Part shown: piece by piece, positions 15,727 through 24,987 of the stretch
How positions within the stretch are numbered: the stretch's first letter is position 1
Layout of the letters: each line of letters starts with the position of its first letter
From: JBCDCB01 sp039182735
GTDB taxonomy: Bacteria; Planctomycetota; Phycisphaerae; Phycisphaerales; UBA1924
Assembly (NCBI GenBank): GCA_039182735.1
Contig: JBCDCB010000014.1
Location: 1-61,972 of the forward strand
DNA: 61,972 nucleotides
Direction of reading: 5' to 3'
Notes under the pieces: model-generated
Database searches by the model: none
The model's input: only the letters and a program-made list of their open reading frames with translations
Told to the model about the DNA's origin: nothing
Position numbers and translations under genes: made by a program

Positions 15727-18700
15727 TCACGCCATCTCGTCAGACGGTTCGGCAAAGTTCGGACGAACCTGGAAGTCGTTCGAAACAAACGTCGGCGTGT
15801 CCGTCGTGAAGTTGATCGTCCGCCCGCCCGTCACCACGTTCAGCGAACCGGTGAAGTTCGACGCGAATCCGAACGCGCGCCCGCCGTTGAACGTGTCGGC
15901 ACCCAGGATCAGGCCGTCCTGCACGCCGCCCACAACGATGAAGCCGTTCTGGATCGCGGTGCGATCGCCCGTCACGCCCAGGATGCGCAGGTTGAGCACG
16001 CCGATGCGCGTGTCGATCTGGCCGATCTCGTCCGCATTCGGCAGGCCCACCACGCTCTCCGGAACACCGACAAGCAGCGAACTCGACTCGAGCGTGCCGA
16101 GCGTGACGCGGTCGAGCGTGTTCGACGACGCGATGATCGAATCGATCGTTCGGCCCTGCACGACGAATGCCTCGCTCGCGTTCGTCGCACCGACCGGCTG
16201 CGTGAACTCGATCCGCGAGCCGAACACGTCGCCCGTCACGTTCAGGTTCTCGATGCGCTGCGCCCGGATATCCGACGTGATGATGCCGCCGCCGCGCGCG
16301 AGCGTCATCCGCTGGATCACTCCCGCGTCGATGTCGGCGGCGAAGTCGCCGGCGTCCCCGCGGAACCCGGTCATCGTGACGTTGCGATAGTCGTTGCCGA
16401 GCAGTTCGCCCGACTCCCACCGGCGCGCAACGATGTTGAGTCCTTCGCCGCGCACGTCGATCGTAGTGTCGCGGAGATCGAACCCGTTGAATCGGATCAG
16501 GTCGCCGTTGACCTGGAAGGTGGTGCCGCTGATATCGGCCTGGACGTTGATGGTGTTGGCGCGTCCGTCGATGCTCCAGACGCCGCCGCGCAGATCGCCC
16601 GCGACAAACGCGGAGTTCAGCGCGACGCGCGCGTTGCCGCTGTTCTCGACCGTCACGGAGACGTCGTTGTTGTCCGTTCGATCGAAGAGCGCGAAGGTGT
16701 TCAGAACGTCCGACGAGATGCCGCCACCGGACCACGACGCGGCGCGGACGAAGTTCGCGCGGTCGCCCACGTTCAGATCCGCCGCGAAGACCGGGCCCAG
16801 AACGTTCAACGAGCCCAGGCCCCCGGAGATGTTCGCACGCCAGCTCGAAGCGCCATCGCGGAGAAGCACCGAGCCAACGTCGCCATCGATGTTCCAGTTG
16901 GACCGGAACACGCCGGCGGCGTTGAACGCGTTCAGCGTGCGCTGGAACCCGCTCTCGCCCGTCAGATCCAGACCGACCTCGAAGTCACCGGCAAGCCCGC
17001 CGCGACCGGAGATGAAGATCGACGCCACCCGCGGGGCCTCGATGGTTTCGCGTGTGAACCCGCCGTCGCGCCAGTTCCCGGCGTTGATCCGCGCGATGGC
17101 GACCTCGCTGTCGATGCCGACGTCGCGCGCCGAGCCGAGGTTCACGGAGAGGAACCCGGCGTCGTCGTCGCCCGACACGATCGTCGAGTCTCTCAGCTGG
17201 CCGAGCACGTTGACGACGCGCACGCCGCGGTCCGCGACGATGTCGCCCGTCACGTCGCCGTTGACGTTGAGCGCACCGAGCGTGGCGTCTTCGACATAAA
17301 TGGCGATCGGGTCGTCGAACGTTCCATCGCCCGCGATATCGCCGGGCAGCAGCCCGACGTTGGCGATCGAGGTGCCGTTCACGTTGAATCCGCCGATGCC
17401 GCCGCGCACGGTCACGACGTTGATCGGCGCATCGCTGTAGATGAAACCGATGCCTTCGTCGGCGCGGCCGTCGAAAATCGAGCCCACGATCGACGCGTTG
17501 GAAATCACGATCCCGAAGTCGCTCGACGACACGCCGGGCATCACGCGGATGCTCGACACGACATCCCCACGACCGAAGCGCACGTCGAAGTCCGCCGACC
17601 GCAGACCGGACGTCCCGCTCAGATCGAAGAACTGCACCGCGGCGTTGCCGTTGGGCGACTCGAAGGTGATCGACCCGAGCGGATCGAGCGACCCGACTTC
17701 TGCGCCGACCACGTCGTTCAGGATCGCGGTACGCTCGAACGCGACCAGATCCGAGGCGAGCACGGTCCCGCGATCGTTCACAAGTTCGAGGTCGAGCACC
17801 GGGACATCGGTGAACGCGCCGCCGCCGGCGTTCGTCGTGCCGAGCGCGTCGATCGCGTCGAGCACCTCGAGATCGCTGGAACCCAGCACTTCGCCGAACA
17901 CGGTGAAGCCGCTGGTGTTGCTCGCGCTCGGGGTATCGAGGAACGAGTTGTCGGTCAGGTTGAAGAAGAACTCCCGCGTCGCGGTGTTCGGTCCGCTCAA
18001 CGCGTACGCGAGCGTACCGCGCTGGTTCGAGCGGTTCAGCTCGTTGGGCACCTCTTCGGGGCGATCGAGGCGCTCGAACGCGTCGCCCGAATCGTTCTGG
18101 TTCTCCGCGCGGAATCCGCCACCCTGAATGACGAAGCCATCGACCGCGCGGTTGAAGAACGAGATGTCGAACTCGCCGCTGTTCGCGAGTTCCAGGAAGT
18201 TCGCGACCGAGAGCGGTGTCTCGTCGATGAACAGCTCGAAGTCGATGTTGCCCAAGGGCGTCGTGATCCGCGCGATCGGGTTGCCCGCGCTCGGCCGGCT
18301 CACGAAGACCAGGTCACCACCCGCGGTGCCGTCGCCCGTGTCTTCGCCCGCGCCGTTGAACTCGCCGTCGAGCAGTTCGCCGTTCTCGCCCTCGACCACC
18401 GACGCGTCCACACGCACCACGTAGGGGGTGTCCGCGTCGATGTCCGCGTCCACGATGATCCGACCCGTCGCGGCGTCGTACGTCACGTCCGCGCTCACCT
18501 CGACGTCGTCCGCCGTCCCAAGCACCTCGTCCGCGCCGCCCGTGAAGACCTCCACCGCGTTCGACCTCGTGACACTGTCGGCATCGAGATCCCGGCTCGC
18601 CGTCATGATGACGAGCCCGCGGTTGTCCGCGTCGATGTCGATGATGCACGGCGCGTCCGCGCTCAGCAGGATCCGGGGCTCCAGCGGCTCGACGACGACC

Positions 18701-18786
18701 GGCCCACCGCGAAGCCGCCCGCGTTCATGCGCCCGCATCCGGCGGCGTGCCGCGGCCTCCCCAAACACTCGGCGAAAGCTCTTCAA
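15727..18786 (-). CDS. LEPR-XLL surface protein with cyclophilin-type PPIase domain
   Basis: A giant exported protein of about 1019 residues. The basic N-terminus is followed by LEPRILLSAD (35-44), the planctomycete LEPR-XLL motif that acts as an export/sorting tag instead of a normal signal peptide. Next is an Ig-like module (about 50-140) resembling SbsA/Big_5. A cyclophilin domain (about 172-345) contains FNRAVDGFVIQGGG; the key Arg is kept but the preceding His is Asn. The remaining 650 residues are short Asn/Gly/Val repeats such as INVVTVRGG and LNVNGDVTG, which suggest a right-handed beta-helix or solenoid. Start choice: TTG at 18786 with GGGGGAG upstream is preferred; TTG at 18801 or ATG at 18738 are alternatives. 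PPIase activity on surface proteins is possible but unproven. Confidence 0.85.
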   Translation of the reverse strand: MKSFRRVFGEAAARRRMRAHERGRLRGGPVVVEPLEPRILLSADAPCIIDIDADNRGLVIMTASRDLDADSVTRSNAVEVFTGGADEVLGTADDVEVSADVTYDAATGRIIVDADIDADTPYVVRVDASVVEGENGELLDGEFNGAGEDTGDGTAGGDLVFVSRPSAGNPIARITTPLGNIDFELFIDETPLSVANFLELANSGEFDISFFNRAVDGFVIQGGGFRAENQNDSGDAFERLDRPEEVPNELNRSNQRGTLAYALSGPNTATREFFFNLTDNSFLDTPSASNTSGFTVFGEVLGSSDLEVLDAIDALGTTNAGGGAFTDVPVLDLELVNDRGTVLASDLVAFERTAILNDVVGAEVGSLDPLGSITFESPNGNAAVQFFDLSGTSGLRSADFDVRFGRGDVVSSIRVMPGVSSSDFGIVISNASIVGSIFDGRADEGIGFIYSDAPINVVTVRGGIGGFNVNGTSIANVGLLPGDIAGDGTFDDPIAIYVEDATLGALNVNGDVTGDIVADRGVRVVNVLGQLRDSTIVSGDDDAGFLSVNLGSARDVGIDSEVAIARINAGNWRDGGFTRETIEAPRVASIFISGRGGLAGDFEVGLDLTGESGFQRTLNAFNAAGVFRSNWNIDGDVGSVLLRDGASSWRANISGGLGSLNVLGPVFAADLNVGDRANFVRAASWSGGGISSDVLNTFALFDRTDNNDVSVTVENSGNARVALNSAFVAGDLRGGVWSIDGRANTINVQADISGTTFQVNGDLIRFNGFDLRDTTIDVRGEGLNIVARRWESGELLGNDYRNVTMTGFRGDAGDFAADIDAGVIQRMTLARGGGIITSDIRAQRIENLNVTGDVFGSRIEFTQPVGATNASEAFVVQGRTIDSIIASSNTLDRVTLGTLESSSLLVGVPESVVGLPNADEIGQIDTRIGVLNLRILGVTGDRTAIQNGFIVVGGVQDGLILGADTFNGGRAFGFASNFTGSLNVVTGGRTINFTTDTPTFVSNDFQVRPNFAEPSDEMA

Positions 18787-18899
18787 TCTTCGCTCCCCCA
18801 ACTCTGGAGTCTGCCCCTATCCCCTTGTACAGACGGAGACTTACAGAGCGTACCCCGGAAATCACCCGTGCTCCATCGGCGATTCAGATGACACGCCCA

Positions 18900-18917
18900 C
18901 TTGCCGTTATCGGCAAG
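18900..18917 (-). other. Perfect hairpin downstream of sdhB
   Basis: CTTGCCG (18900-18906) and CGGCAAG (18911-18917) form a 7-bp stem with a TTAT loop, 46 bp after the sdhB stop. There is no T-run on either side. It may end or stabilise the sdh transcript, or belong to the leader of the LEPR-XLL gene. Confidence 0.35.
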
Positions 18918-18963
18918 CCGGACACCGCCTCTTCACGCCAAACGAAACTCGGGAGCGTCGGGT

Positions 18964-19800
18964 TCAGGAACCGCTGAAGAACTTTTTCACCGCGTGGATC
19001 GTCACCTGGCGCCCCACCGACCCGATCGACTCGGTCAGCGGGATCTCCTTGGGGCACACCTCGACGCAGTTCTGGGCGTTGCCGCAATCCGACACACCGC
19101 CCGGCTTGCTCAGCTCATCGAGGCGCACCTTCTTCAGGTTGGCGCCCGTCTCGTGCTCGTTGAAATACCGCGCCTGGCTGATGACGGCCGCGCCGACGAA
19201 CGCCCCTTCGGGCGCCTTGCCTTCGTCGTCGAGATCCTCGTACGTGTACTGCGGGCACGCCTCCAGACAGCACCCGCACGACATGCACGTGGACAGGCGA
19301 TACCGGGTCTGCTGGTCGTCGGGCGACTCTTCGGGGCCTGCGCCGAGGTGGTACGTCCCGTCGATCGGGACCCACGCCTTCACGCGTTTCAAGTCGTTGA
19401 ACAAACGGCGCCGATCGACCCACAGATCGCGGATCACCGGGAACTTGCTCATCGGCTCCAGCACGATCTCGTCGCCATCGTTGGGCGCGTAGTCGTCGAT
19501 GAGGCACGAGCAAGCTTGGCGCACCGCGCCGTTGATCACCATCGTGCACGAACCGCACACCTCTTCGAGGCAGCCGGACTCGTACGCGATCGGGGTGCTC
19601 GCCTTGCCGTCTTTCGTGGTTGGGTTCGCGGCGACCTTCTGCAGGCACGAGATGACGTTGTCACTGCCGCCCACGTTCGAAACATCCACATCGAACGATT
19701 CCCGGCGCTTCGGCTTGCCAGGGCCCTCCTGGCGGAGCACGGTCAGCTTGATCCGGCGCGTCTCGCTGCTGGACTTCGCGGTCTCGTTGCTCGCAATCAT
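18964..19800 (-). CDS. sdhB: Succinate dehydrogenase/fumarate reductase iron-sulfur subunit
   Basis: Iron-sulfur subunit of complex II that passes electrons from SdhA flavin to the quinone-binding membrane subunit. The 278-residue protein has the plant-type 2Fe-2S site (Cys77, Cys82, Cys85 and a Cys at 97/99 within GCLEEVCGSC and ACSC). A bacterial ferredoxin-like region has clusters around CMSCGCCLEACP (172-182) and CVEVCPKEIP (about 240), which ligate the 4Fe-4S and 3Fe-4S centres. It is translationally coupled to sdhA: its ATG overlaps the sdhA stop by 4 bp. Sequence flavour matches the Bacillus/epsilonproteobacterial menaquinone type. Confidence 0.95.
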   Translation of the reverse strand: MIASNETAKSSSETRRIKLTVLRQEGPGKPKRRESFDVDVSNVGGSDNVISCLQKVAANPTTKDGKASTPIAYESGCLEEVCGSCTMVINGAVRQACSCLIDDYAPNDGDEIVLEPMSKFPVIRDLWVDRRRLFNDLKRVKAWVPIDGTYHLGAGPEESPDDQQTRYRLSTCMSCGCCLEACPQYTYEDLDDEGKAPEGAFVGAAVISQARYFNEHETGANLKKVRLDELSKPGGVSDCGNAQNCVEVCPKEIPLTESIGSVGRQVTIHAVKKFFSGS

Positions 19801-21818
19801 GAATTCGATCCCCCCTCGACAGCGGCCGCGCCGACCTTCTTGCCGTTGATGTCCGGCTCACCGTTCGGATCGCTGTTCCTGACCGAAGCCTTTGGGTCGT
19901 CTGACGTCTCCGGCCCGTTCTTCTCCGCGTCGCTGCCCGCGGTCAGCCCGGCCTTCGCGTAGTTCCGCAGTCGCGGCTTCGAGAGCCCGAGCTCCACGTC
20001 CTCGTACTCGATCCGGCTCCGACCAGTTGCCCAATCGAACACCGCCACCGAAGTCTTCAGAAACTCCGCATCATTGCGCTCCGGGAAGTCCTCGCGGTAG
20101 TGCGCACCACGCGACTCCTTCCGGAGCGAACTCGCGCACAGCATCGCGTCGGCCATGATGAGCATGTCATCGACCGCACGCGACCATGAGAGGTTCTGAT
20201 TCGACCACATCGCCCCGTCCGCGAGCGAGATCCGCGTGAAGCGTTCGCGAAGCTCGTCGATCTTCGACCGGGCCTTATCGAGACGCGGGCCGGTCTTGAC
20301 CACGGTCGAAGCCGCGGTCATCTCGTTGCCGAGCTCCGTCGCAATGTGGTACGGATTCTCGTCGCCCGAAGAACTGATGAGTGTGTTCTGGCGATCTTCC
20401 TCCGCCTTGGTACCGGCGTCGTAAAGAGACTGCTCGAGCTTCGCCGAGGGATTCGCGACCATGTCGCGCGTGTACCCGACCACGCTCTCGCCGCAGAACA
20501 GCCCGTCGAAGATGCACGAGAGCAGGGCATTCGCGCCGAGCCGGTTCGCGCCGTGATACTGGTAGTTGACCTCGCCGAAGGCATACAAGCCGGGGATGTT
20601 GGTCATCATGTTCCCGGGCGCGCCCTTGACCATGCCCTTGTGATCCTCCGCCGACTCGTAGGTGGTGTAGAGACCGCCCATGGAGTAATGCACACCGGGG
20701 AAGATCTTCATCGGGACCTCGACCGGGTCCTCACCCACGAACTTGCGGTAGATCTCCATGATCCCGCCGAGGCGCGTTTCGAGAAACTCGGCGGGCTTGT
20801 GGGTGAGGTCGAGGTAGACCATGTTCCCGCCACCAACGCCGAAGCCGTCCATGCAGACGTTGAAGATCTCGCGCGTCGCGATGTCGCGAGGCACGATGTT
20901 GCCGTACGCGGGGTACTTCTCTTCGAGGAAGTACCAGCGTTCACCATCGGGGATCTGGCGCGGATCGCGACCGGCATCAGGATGGGGCTGCCAGCCGTTC
21001 CCATTCTTAACCGCGGGGACCCAGACGCGTCCGCCCTCGCCACGCGCCGATTCCGACATGAGCCTTAGCTTGTCGGCACCTGGGATCGCGGTCGGGTGGA
21101 CCTGCACGAACTCGGGGTTGCCGAGCTTCACGCCGTGGCGGTAGCAGCGCGCCGCCGCTGCACCGGTACACATGACGCTGTTGGTGCTCTTCCCGAAGAC
21201 AAGCCCCGGTCCGCCCGTGGCCATGACAACCGCGTCGGCGCGGAACGCGCGGATCTGCATCGAACGCAGATCCTGCGCGACGATGCCCCGGCAACGCCCG
21301 TCTTCATCGATGATCGGGCGCAGGAACTCCCAGAACTCGTACTTGTTGACCTTGCCCTCAGCTTCGTACCGGCGTGTCTGCTCGTCCAGCGCGTACATCA
21401 GCTGCTGCCCGGTAGTCGCGCCGGCGAAGTGCGTGCGCTTGTAGAGCGAGCCTCCAAAGAGACGCAGGTCGCGCTGGCCTTCCGCCGTGCGGTTGAAAGG
21501 GACGCCCATGCGATCGAGCAGGTCGATGATCTTCGGCGCCATGTGCGCCATTTCGTAAACGGGGGGCTGGTTGGCGAGGTAGTCGCCGCCGTACACCGTC
21601 TCCTCGAAGTGCTCGAACTCCGAATAGCCCTGCTGGCGCGCGACCTCGTTGCACGCGTTGATCCCGCCCTGCGCGCACACGCTGTGCGAGCGCTTCACCG
21701 GGACGAGCGAGAAGAGGTCAACGTTGATGCCCGACTCGGCGATGCGCACAGTGCCCGCAAGGCCCGCGAGCCCCCCGCCGACCACGATCACACGCTGTTG
21801 GTTGTTCGGAGCCACCAT
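19797..21818 (-). CDS. sdhA: Succinate dehydrogenase/fumarate reductase flavoprotein subunit
   Basis: Catalytic flavoprotein of complex II (673 residues) that oxidises succinate to fumarate at the cytoplasmic face. Visible features are the FAD dinucleotide motif VVGGGLAGLAG near the N-terminus and the RSHSVCAQGGINA segment containing the His that carries covalent FAD. Also present are HPTAIPG, SARGEGGRVW with the active-site Arg region, GVHYSMGGLYT, and the C-terminal capping/helical domain with ESRGAHYREDFPERND. It is longer than enterobacterial SdhA and of the B. subtilis-like class. The last about 35 residues are a polar tail. It lies 3 bp after sdhC and overlaps sdhB by 4 bp, so the three are one transcript. 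Confidence 0.96.
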   Translation of the reverse strand: MVAPNNQQRVIVVGGGLAGLAGTVRIAESGINVDLFSLVPVKRSHSVCAQGGINACNEVARQQGYSEFEHFEETVYGGDYLANQPPVYEMAHMAPKIIDLLDRMGVPFNRTAEGQRDLRLFGGSLYKRTHFAGATTGQQLMYALDEQTRRYEAEGKVNKYEFWEFLRPIIDEDGRCRGIVAQDLRSMQIRAFRADAVVMATGGPGLVFGKSTNSVMCTGAAAARCYRHGVKLGNPEFVQVHPTAIPGADKLRLMSESARGEGGRVWVPAVKNGNGWQPHPDAGRDPRQIPDGERWYFLEEKYPAYGNIVPRDIATREIFNVCMDGFGVGGGNMVYLDLTHKPAEFLETRLGGIMEIYRKFVGEDPVEVPMKIFPGVHYSMGGLYTTYESAEDHKGMVKGAPGNMMTNIPGLYAFGEVNYQYHGANRLGANALLSCIFDGLFCGESVVGYTRDMVANPSAKLEQSLYDAGTKAEEDRQNTLISSSGDENPYHIATELGNEMTAASTVVKTGPRLDKARSKIDELRERFTRISLADGAMWSNQNLSWSRAVDDMLIMADAMLCASSLRKESRGAHYREDFPERNDAEFLKTSVAVFDWATGRSRIEYEDVELGLSKPRLRNYAKAGLTAGSDAEKNGPETSDDPKASVRNSDPNGEPDINGKKVGAAAVEGGSNS

Positions 21819-21821
21819 GGA

Positions 21822-22697
21822 TCAGAGCCCTCCGTACAAGTCGTTCGTTGACGACGGCGGATTGGTTTCGACGACCTCCTTGTCGCCGACGTCCTTGCCT
21901 TTCTCTTCCAGCATCGACCGTTCGACCATCCGCGCTTCGTCCTGATCGAGCAACGCGAACCCGACGACCGCCGACCAGCCCGCGCCCATCAATCCAATAC
22001 CCACGGCTGCGCAGACGTATCCCCACCGGCGCTGCGCCGTGCGCGACACGGTCAGGCCCCAGGTGATCGCCGCAGTCCAAAGACCGTTGGCGAAGTGGAA
22101 AATGAGCAGCGTCACACCAAGGAGGTAGAAAAGCGATACCGCAAGGCCCATCGCCGTCCAGCCCTCAGTCGAGCCCTGAAGTGCGGCCGCCGTCGTCGAT
22201 GATGCGTAGTGGTGGCTCCACTTGGTCCCGCCCGGGATCAGCCACGTCCAGCCCCATCGCAGCGTCGCGACGTGATAGACGATGAAGAAGATGCCGATGT
22301 ATCCGCTCCAACGCTGCAACGAGTACCGCCAGTTGGCCTGGTACTTGTAGGCACCGGTATTGCTCCGTCCGGTCGTCGCGTAGTACCAGCCGAGAACCGA
22401 GTGGAAGCCGATCGAGACCCACAGCGTGATCTCGATGAGGATGAGGAACGGGAGCGATTCATTGATCCAGGTGACCTCATGCTGGAACGTACCGATTTGG
22501 CGGGCGGTACTCTCACCGATTTGCATCACGACGTCCTCGCCCATGTGGTCCTGCGCGCGCTTGTTGATCGCGCCCCACACGATGGACGAGTTCGTCGTCA
22601 GGTGTCCGATCAGGAAGACCCCGATCGGCACAATGCCCGTCAGGCTGTGCAGCCGACGCATGAGGAAGTGGTGCTTATCGATGAAGGATTCACTCAC
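21822..22697 (-). CDS. sdhC: Succinate dehydrogenase cytochrome b558-type membrane subunit
   Basis: Single-polypeptide di-haem membrane anchor of the kind found with menaquinone-linked succinate dehydrogenases. It has about five membrane helices: IVPIGVFLIGHL, the ILIEITLWVSIGFHSVLGW region, the GYIGIFFIVYHVATL region, LAVSLFYLLGVTLLIFHF, and a C-terminal one near CAAVGIGLMGAGW. His residues in RRLHSLTG, FHSVLG, YHVATL and FHFANG are good haem ligands. At 291 residues it is longer than the about 200-residue Bacillus SdhC. The extra length is in an extramembrane loop after helix 1, a His-rich segment around KWSHHYAS and an acidic C-terminal tail. Starts at GTG 22697, 26 bp after the DUF1844 gene. 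Confidence 0.9.
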   Translation of the reverse strand: MSESFIDKHHFLMRRLHSLTGIVPIGVFLIGHLTTNSSIVWGAINKRAQDHMGEDVVMQIGESTARQIGTFQHEVTWINESLPFLILIEITLWVSIGFHSVLGWYYATTGRSNTGAYKYQANWRYSLQRWSGYIGIFFIVYHVATLRWGWTWLIPGGTKWSHHYASSTTAAALQGSTEGWTAMGLAVSLFYLLGVTLLIFHFANGLWTAAITWGLTVSRTAQRRWGYVCAAVGIGLMGAGWSAVVGFALLDQDEARMVERSMLEEKGKDVGDKEVVETNPPSSTNDLYGGL

Positions 22698-22723
22698 CTT
22701 CGTGTCCCCCGTGTGCGCCCGTG

Positions 22724-23194
22724 TCAGGGCATGACGATCCCGGGCCCGCCGCCCGCGCCCGCATCGGGCGCGCCGCCGCCGCCGCCTTGCTTGGCCATCT
22801 GCTCGGCGACCATCTTGCTGATCTCAACGTATCGCATACGCAGCTCGTGCAGCGTCTGCTCGAGATCCGTCTTCTCTTTGTCTTCCAGATTGCCGCGCGT
22901 CTTCTCTTCGAGGACTTCGAGCAGACCGATGAAGTGCTGCGCCACTTCGAGGTCCACCATCGCGCGACCCTCGCGGTCCGGCATCCCGCCCAGGTACATC
23001 ACCGCTTGCGTGGCGAGCATCCCGAGCACCGTCGTGAAGTCCGCCGGCGGCAGCTGCTGACCCGCTGCCGACGCGCCGACGCCCGACTCGGCCTGCTGCG
23101 ACTCTTCCGCCGCCAGCTTCTCGCGCTCGGCCTGCGCCTGCGCTTTCCAGTCATCATCGACGATGATCTTCGGTCCGTCGTCTCCGTCTGCCAT
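22724..23194 (-). CDS. DUF1844 family protein
   Basis: A 156-residue soluble protein. The conserved core is TTVLGMLATQAVMYLGGMPD followed by VDLEVAQHFIGLLEVLEEKTRGNL and HELRMRYVEI, the DUF1844 signature. The N-terminus is acidic/Gln-rich, and the C-terminus is Gly/Ala/Pro-rich and probably disordered. Function is unknown. In this locus it is the first gene of the succinate dehydrogenase operon, 26 bp before sdhC on the same strand. The ATG at 23194 has GGGAGGA just upstream; the much longer open frame beyond it runs antisense to the neighbouring lipoprotein gene and is not coding. Confidence 0.88.
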   Translation of the reverse strand: MADGDDGPKIIVDDDWKAQAQAEREKLAAEESQQAESGVGASAAGQQLPPADFTTVLGMLATQAVMYLGGMPDREGRAMVDLEVAQHFIGLLEVLEEKTRGNLEDKEKTDLEQTLHELRMRYVEISKMVAEQMAKQGGGGGAPDAGAGGGPGIVMP

Positions 23195-23293
23195 CGGCGC
23201 GTCCTCCCAAACTTCCGGTTTCCGCAGTCGTTTCGACGATAGGCTACTCGCAGCGACGGCTCCGCGACGAGCCTCAGAACGCTCGGAGGTAAC

Positions 23294-24577
23294 ATGGCCG
23301 ATCAACGTACCGCTCGCCGTTCCACCCACAAAGCCGTCGGCTTGTGGGCGACCGCCACCGCAACCATGCTCTGCGCGATCGGCTGCGCGTCGTCGAACGA
23401 TCAAGCCGCACCGCGCACCCAGGTCCAGGCGGGCGACTTCGCCGGCCAGCCCTCCGGCACACCCGACAATCGCGTCGCGCAGGAGACTCCCATCGAGAGC
23501 ATCGATCGCACCGAAGCGCTCGGCGGCGAGGACGACACGGTGCTCACCGTCGGTTCGCCCGAGCGGCGCGCCGTGGATCAAACCTACGCCAACGTCGAAG
23601 ACCGCGGCTCCATCGTTGTCGATCGTCTCGTCGGACAGATGAACGGGCGCCCGCTCTACGCGTCGGAGTTCTTCGAGCCCATGGACACGCGCTTCAAGCG
23701 CGAAGCCGAACGCCTCGGCACGCAGGAATGGCTGCAGATGGCCTCCAAGGACATCCAGGCCGCGCTCTACGACCAGCTCCGCGACGAACTGCTCCTCGCC
23801 GAGTTTCAGTCCACCCTCCGCCCCGAAGAGCGCATCGGCGTGCTCGCGTTCATCACCTCGATCCGCGAACAGGTCGTCAGCGGCAACCTCGGCGCCGAGT
23901 CGCTCGCGAACCAGCGGCTGCTCGAGCGCGAGGGGCGCACGCTCGACGAGAAGATCCAGGACATCGCCGACCGCCAGTTCATCGCCGAGCAGCTCCGCCG
24001 TGAGATCGGCGGACGCGTGAACGTCTCCTACCGCGAGGTCCGCCAGTATTACGAGCGCAACCGGGCCGAGTTCAACCCGCCGCCCACCGCGATGCTCACC
24101 AACGTGCGCGTCCCCGCGCGGAACACCGAACGCATCGATCGCATCGCCGCGCGGCTCGGTGCCGGCGACGACTTCTTCGACATCGTGAACGACGAGACCG
24201 AACGCGGACGCTTCTTCGCGCAGCAGTACGAAGCGGAGCTCAAAGACGCGCCCTACAGCGAAGCGCGGCTCTACGGTCCCGACCCGCTCAACGACGCCGC
24301 CCGGCGCCTCGCACCGGGCGAAACCACGCCGCGCATCGACTTCCAGGGATTCGCCTGGTGGATCCATCTGGAGCGCTTCGAGCAGCCCAAGGGCAAGTCG
24401 CTCTACGAAGCACAGCTGGAAATCGAGCAGAAGCTCCTGGGCGACCGCCAGACCGAAGAGCTCGAACGCTACCTCACGGAGATCTTCGGGCGAGGCAGCT
24501 TCACCAACATCCGCGAGATGCAGACCGCACTGCTCGAGTTCGCCGCCCTCCGCTACCTCGGCCAGCCCGAGGGCTGA
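23294..24577 (+). CDS. SurA/PpiC-like periplasmic lipoprotein
   Basis: A 427-residue lipoprotein. The signal ends in a lipobox with Cys31 (MLCAIGC). A linker of about 75 polar residues follows, then a helical N-domain. From about residue 260 comes a parvulin-like segment with the pattern SYREVRQYYERNRAEF, then a PP-rich strand, DDFFDIV, and a C-terminal helix with YEAQLEIEQKL. This layout resembles SurA/PrsA-type chaperones, but the parvulin catalytic residues are not clearly present, so a chaperone role is more likely than isomerase activity. GGAGG lies 6 bp before the ATG. It is transcribed divergently from the sdh operon and followed 2 bp later by the UPF0102 gene. Confidence 0.75.
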   Translation: MADQRTARRSTHKAVGLWATATATMLCAIGCASSNDQAAPRTQVQAGDFAGQPSGTPDNRVAQETPIESIDRTEALGGEDDTVLTVGSPERRAVDQTYANVEDRGSIVVDRLVGQMNGRPLYASEFFEPMDTRFKREAERLGTQEWLQMASKDIQAALYDQLRDELLLAEFQSTLRPEERIGVLAFITSIREQVVSGNLGAESLANQRLLEREGRTLDEKIQDIADRQFIAEQLRREIGGRVNVSYREVRQYYERNRAEFNPPPTAMLTNVRVPARNTERIDRIAARLGAGDDFFDIVNDETERGRFFAQQYEAELKDAPYSEARLYGPDPLNDAARRLAPGETTPRIDFQGFAWWIHLERFEQPKGKSLYEAQLEIEQKLLGDRQTEELERYLTEIFGRGSFTNIREMQTALLEFAALRYLGQPEG

Positions 24578-24579
24578 GC

Positions 24580-24987
24580 GTGCGCGCGCCTTGGCGACGA
24601 TCGATCGCCTCGCTCGACACCAAGGCTCTCGGCGATCTGGGCGAGCGCGCCGCCGCCAGATGGCTCCGCAGGAACCGCTACCGCGTTCTGCTGCGGAACG
24701 AGACGTGCGCCGTCGGTGAGGCCGACCTCATCGCCCTCGGGCCCGACAAGCGAACCGTCGTCTTCGTCGAAGTCAAGACTCGCCGAGCGAGTGCCGTCGA
24801 GGGCGAACGCCGGCCCGAGGCCAACATCACCGAACGCAAACGCGCGAAGCTGCTGCACGTTGCCCGCACGATCTCGCGCGATCGCGGCTGGCTCGGCCGC
24901 CCGCTCCGCATCGACGTCATCGCCGTGGAACTCTCCGACCGAGCCGCCCCGCGCGTGCGTCACTACGAGAACGCGATCACCGGGTGA
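24580..24987 (+). CDS. UPF0102 (YraN) family nuclease-fold protein
   Basis: A 135-residue member of the YraN/UPF0102 family, which has a Holliday-junction-resolvase-like endonuclease fold. Conserved elements are LGDLGERAAARWL at 17-29, the acidic pair in VGEADLIA (Glu47, Asp49), and VFVEVKTRR (Glu64, Lys66), which together make the PD-(D/E)xK metal site. The physiological substrate is not known. GTG 24580 is chosen because it follows the lipoprotein stop by 2 bp with GAGGG upstream and gives the normal family length. Its 3' end overlaps the convergent histidine kinase gene by 11 bp. Confidence 0.92.
   Translation: MRAPWRRSIASLDTKALGDLGERAAARWLRRNRYRVLLRNETCAVGEADLIALGPDKRTVVFVEVKTRRASAVEGERRPEANITERKRAKLLHVARTISRDRGWLGRPLRIDVIAVELSDRAAPRVRHYENAITG

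Noticed and set aside
12968..16390. An 1140-codon plus-strand open frame across the metalloprotease and LEPR genes
   Set aside because: Arg/Val/Glu-rich antisense shadow that spans two real genes and their gap; no domain pattern.
23294..24577. Active parvulin isomerase
   Set aside because: The C-terminal region looks parvulin-like but the catalytic His/Cys/Asp pattern is not evident, so only a chaperone-like label was used.
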